Assembly (NCBI GenBank): GCA_020853995.1
Contig: JADYXV010000274.1
Coordinates: 1 to 6,271 of the forward strand
Reading direction: 5' to 3'
DNA from: Novosphingobium sp.
GTDB lineage: Bacteria; Pseudomonadota; Alphaproteobacteria; Sphingomonadales; Sphingomonadaceae
Length of the DNA stretch: 6,271 nt
Shown here: one piece after another, positions 5,742 through 6,271 of the stretch
Position numbering within the stretch: the stretch's first letter is position 1
How the letters are laid out: the number at the start of each line of letters is the position of its first letter
The notes under the pieces: model-generated
Told to the model about the DNA's origin: nothing
Seen by the model: only the letters and a program-made list of their open reading frames with translations
Database searches by the model: none
Made by a program: the position numbers and the translations under genes

Positions 5742-5768
5742 CCCCGCGCGACTGTGTTTGACAGGATC

Positions 5769-5774
5769 GGGGAG
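5769..5774 (+). promoter_or_regulatory. Shine-Dalgarno site that fixes the small lipoprotein start
   Basis: GGGGAG lies 6 nt before ATG 5781. Starting here gives a clean lipoprotein signal peptide; the in-frame ATG at 5706 would bury it behind 25 residues. Confidence 0.8.
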
Positions 5775-5780
5775 CGTCAC

Positions 5781-6125
5781 ATGAGATTGCGGACTGTCAA
5801 TGTTGCCTTGATCCTGGCCGTACTGCCCGGATGCGTCGCAAAAAGCGCGTTTGATCTGGTGACGATGCCCGTGCGCGCCGGTGCCAATGCGGTGAATACA
5901 ACCGCGGGGGTCTATGACCGCGTCACCGTCAGCCAATCCGAACGCGATCAACGGCGCGGACGCGAAATCCGCCAGCGTGACGAACGCTATGGCGAACTGT
6001 CACGCGATTATGACCGCGCCCTGCGCAGGTGTGACCGTGGGAATGATGATGCGTGCGATACCGCGCGCGAAATCTACGGCGAAATGAACGCCATGCGCAG
6101 TTCCGTCCCTTACGAACGCAATTAG
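5781..6125 (+). CDS. Small Arg/Asp-rich lipoprotein of unknown function
   Basis: Predicted 114-aa lipoprotein that I do not recognise by name. The signal peptide MRLRTVNVALILAVLPGC ends in a lipobox LPG before C18; the mature protein begins CVAKSAFDL. Residue +2 is Val, so no inner-membrane retention signal is seen and outer-membrane sorting is plausible. A short segment FDLVTMPVRAGANAVNTT (24-41) is followed by a strongly charged, probably helical or coiled-coil stretch (about 51-82) rich in Arg, Asp and Glu. Near the end, RRCDRGNDDACDTAREIYGEM (82-102) holds two cysteines seven residues apart (C84, C92), which could form a periplasmic disulfide. That spacing resembles one half of a cysteine-paired Sel1-like repeat, though only a single unit is present. 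The gene appears to be its own unit, 170 nt past the previous gene, and is followed by a long inverted repeat. Confidence 0.8.
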   Translation: MRLRTVNVALILAVLPGCVAKSAFDLVTMPVRAGANAVNTTAGVYDRVTVSQSERDQRRGREIRQRDERYGELSRDYDRALRRCDRGNDDACDTAREIYGEMNAMRSSVPYERN

Positions 6126-6145
6126 AGCGTTTTCCGACCAATCTG

Positions 6146-6271
6146 GATCACCGTGACGGAGGGGGTGACGCAGGAAGCCCCTCGGACAGCGTTACCTTGC
6201 TTGGACGGGCACCCAGCCCGCCCGGCACAAGGTGCCTTGCCGAGAGGCTTCCTGCGTCAATCACGGTGATC
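6146..6271. repeat. 126-bp nested inverted repeat, reaching the window edge
   Basis: Outer arms GATCACCGTGA (6146-6156) and TCACGGTGATC (6261-6271) are perfect. Next inward, 6166-6185 pairs with 6240-6259 at 19 of 20 positions. Then ACCTTG (6194-6199) pairs with CAAGGT (6228-6233), and CGGGC (6206-6210) with GCCCG (6216-6220) around ACCCA. An asymmetric bulge of nine bases (6157-6165) faces one (6260). The whole folds as one long hairpin. It may be a dispersed repeat or miniature mobile element, a structured RNA, or a terminator region for the gene before it. The right boundary cannot be seen. Confidence 0.75.

Noticed and set aside
5758..5763. Perfect TTGACA hexamer
   Set aside because: A matching -10 would fall inside the start codon region at 5781-5786 (ATGAGA), so it is unlikely to be the promoter of the small lipoprotein gene.
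5706..5780. N-terminal extension of the small lipoprotein
   Set aside because: It overlaps the presumed promoter region and hides the signal peptide; GGGGAG 6 nt before ATG 5781 decides the start.

Overview
The window looks like chromosomal core sequence from an alphaproteobacterium, most likely a sphingomonad (Novosphingobium, Sphingomonas or Erythrobacter type). This rests on the GC-rich coding bias, the run helicase / S4 protein / seven-iron ferredoxin fdxA / carD, and GC-rich palindromic intergenic repeats typical of that group. The genus is inference; no rRNA or other marker is present. All six supported genes lie on the + strand, and nothing points to a phage, plasmid, CRISPR array or transposase.

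Layout: (1) 2-343 is the 3' end of rho, closed by a strong GAAA-loop hairpin and then a short C/G-rich palindromic repeat. (2) 529-3726 is a probable three-gene operon: a SUV3-like DExH RNA helicase of 846 aa, a small S4-domain RNA-binding protein with a TTG start, and ferredoxin fdxA, with gaps of 13 and 26 nt. (3) 3727-4038 is a non-coding stretch with four hairpins, two of them terminator-like; the last has a T5 tract only 58 nt before the carD start. (4) 4039-4569 is carD (CdnL type), followed by a textbook intrinsic terminator. (5) 4570-4902 is non-coding and holds a 92-bp palindromic repeat with 23-bp perfect arms. (6) 4903-5610 and 5781-6125 encode two predicted lipoproteins: a DUF2807-type beta-repeat protein and a small Arg/Asp-rich protein of unknown function. 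(7) 6146-6271 is a 126-bp nested inverted repeat running to the window edge.

Several genes concern RNA and transcription: Rho ends transcripts, the SUV3-like helicase probably unwinds RNA for turnover or remodelling, the S4 protein binds structured RNA, and CarD stabilises RNA polymerase open complexes. FdxA is an electron carrier with no obvious link to these apart from shared transcription. The two lipoproteins belong to the cell envelope and look like separate units.

I see no clear previously undescribed multi-gene system. The points most worth checking are the structured fdxA-carD leader (possible attenuator or small RNA), the two long inverted repeats, the large uncharacterised C-terminal region of the helicase, and the paired-cysteine small lipoprotein.
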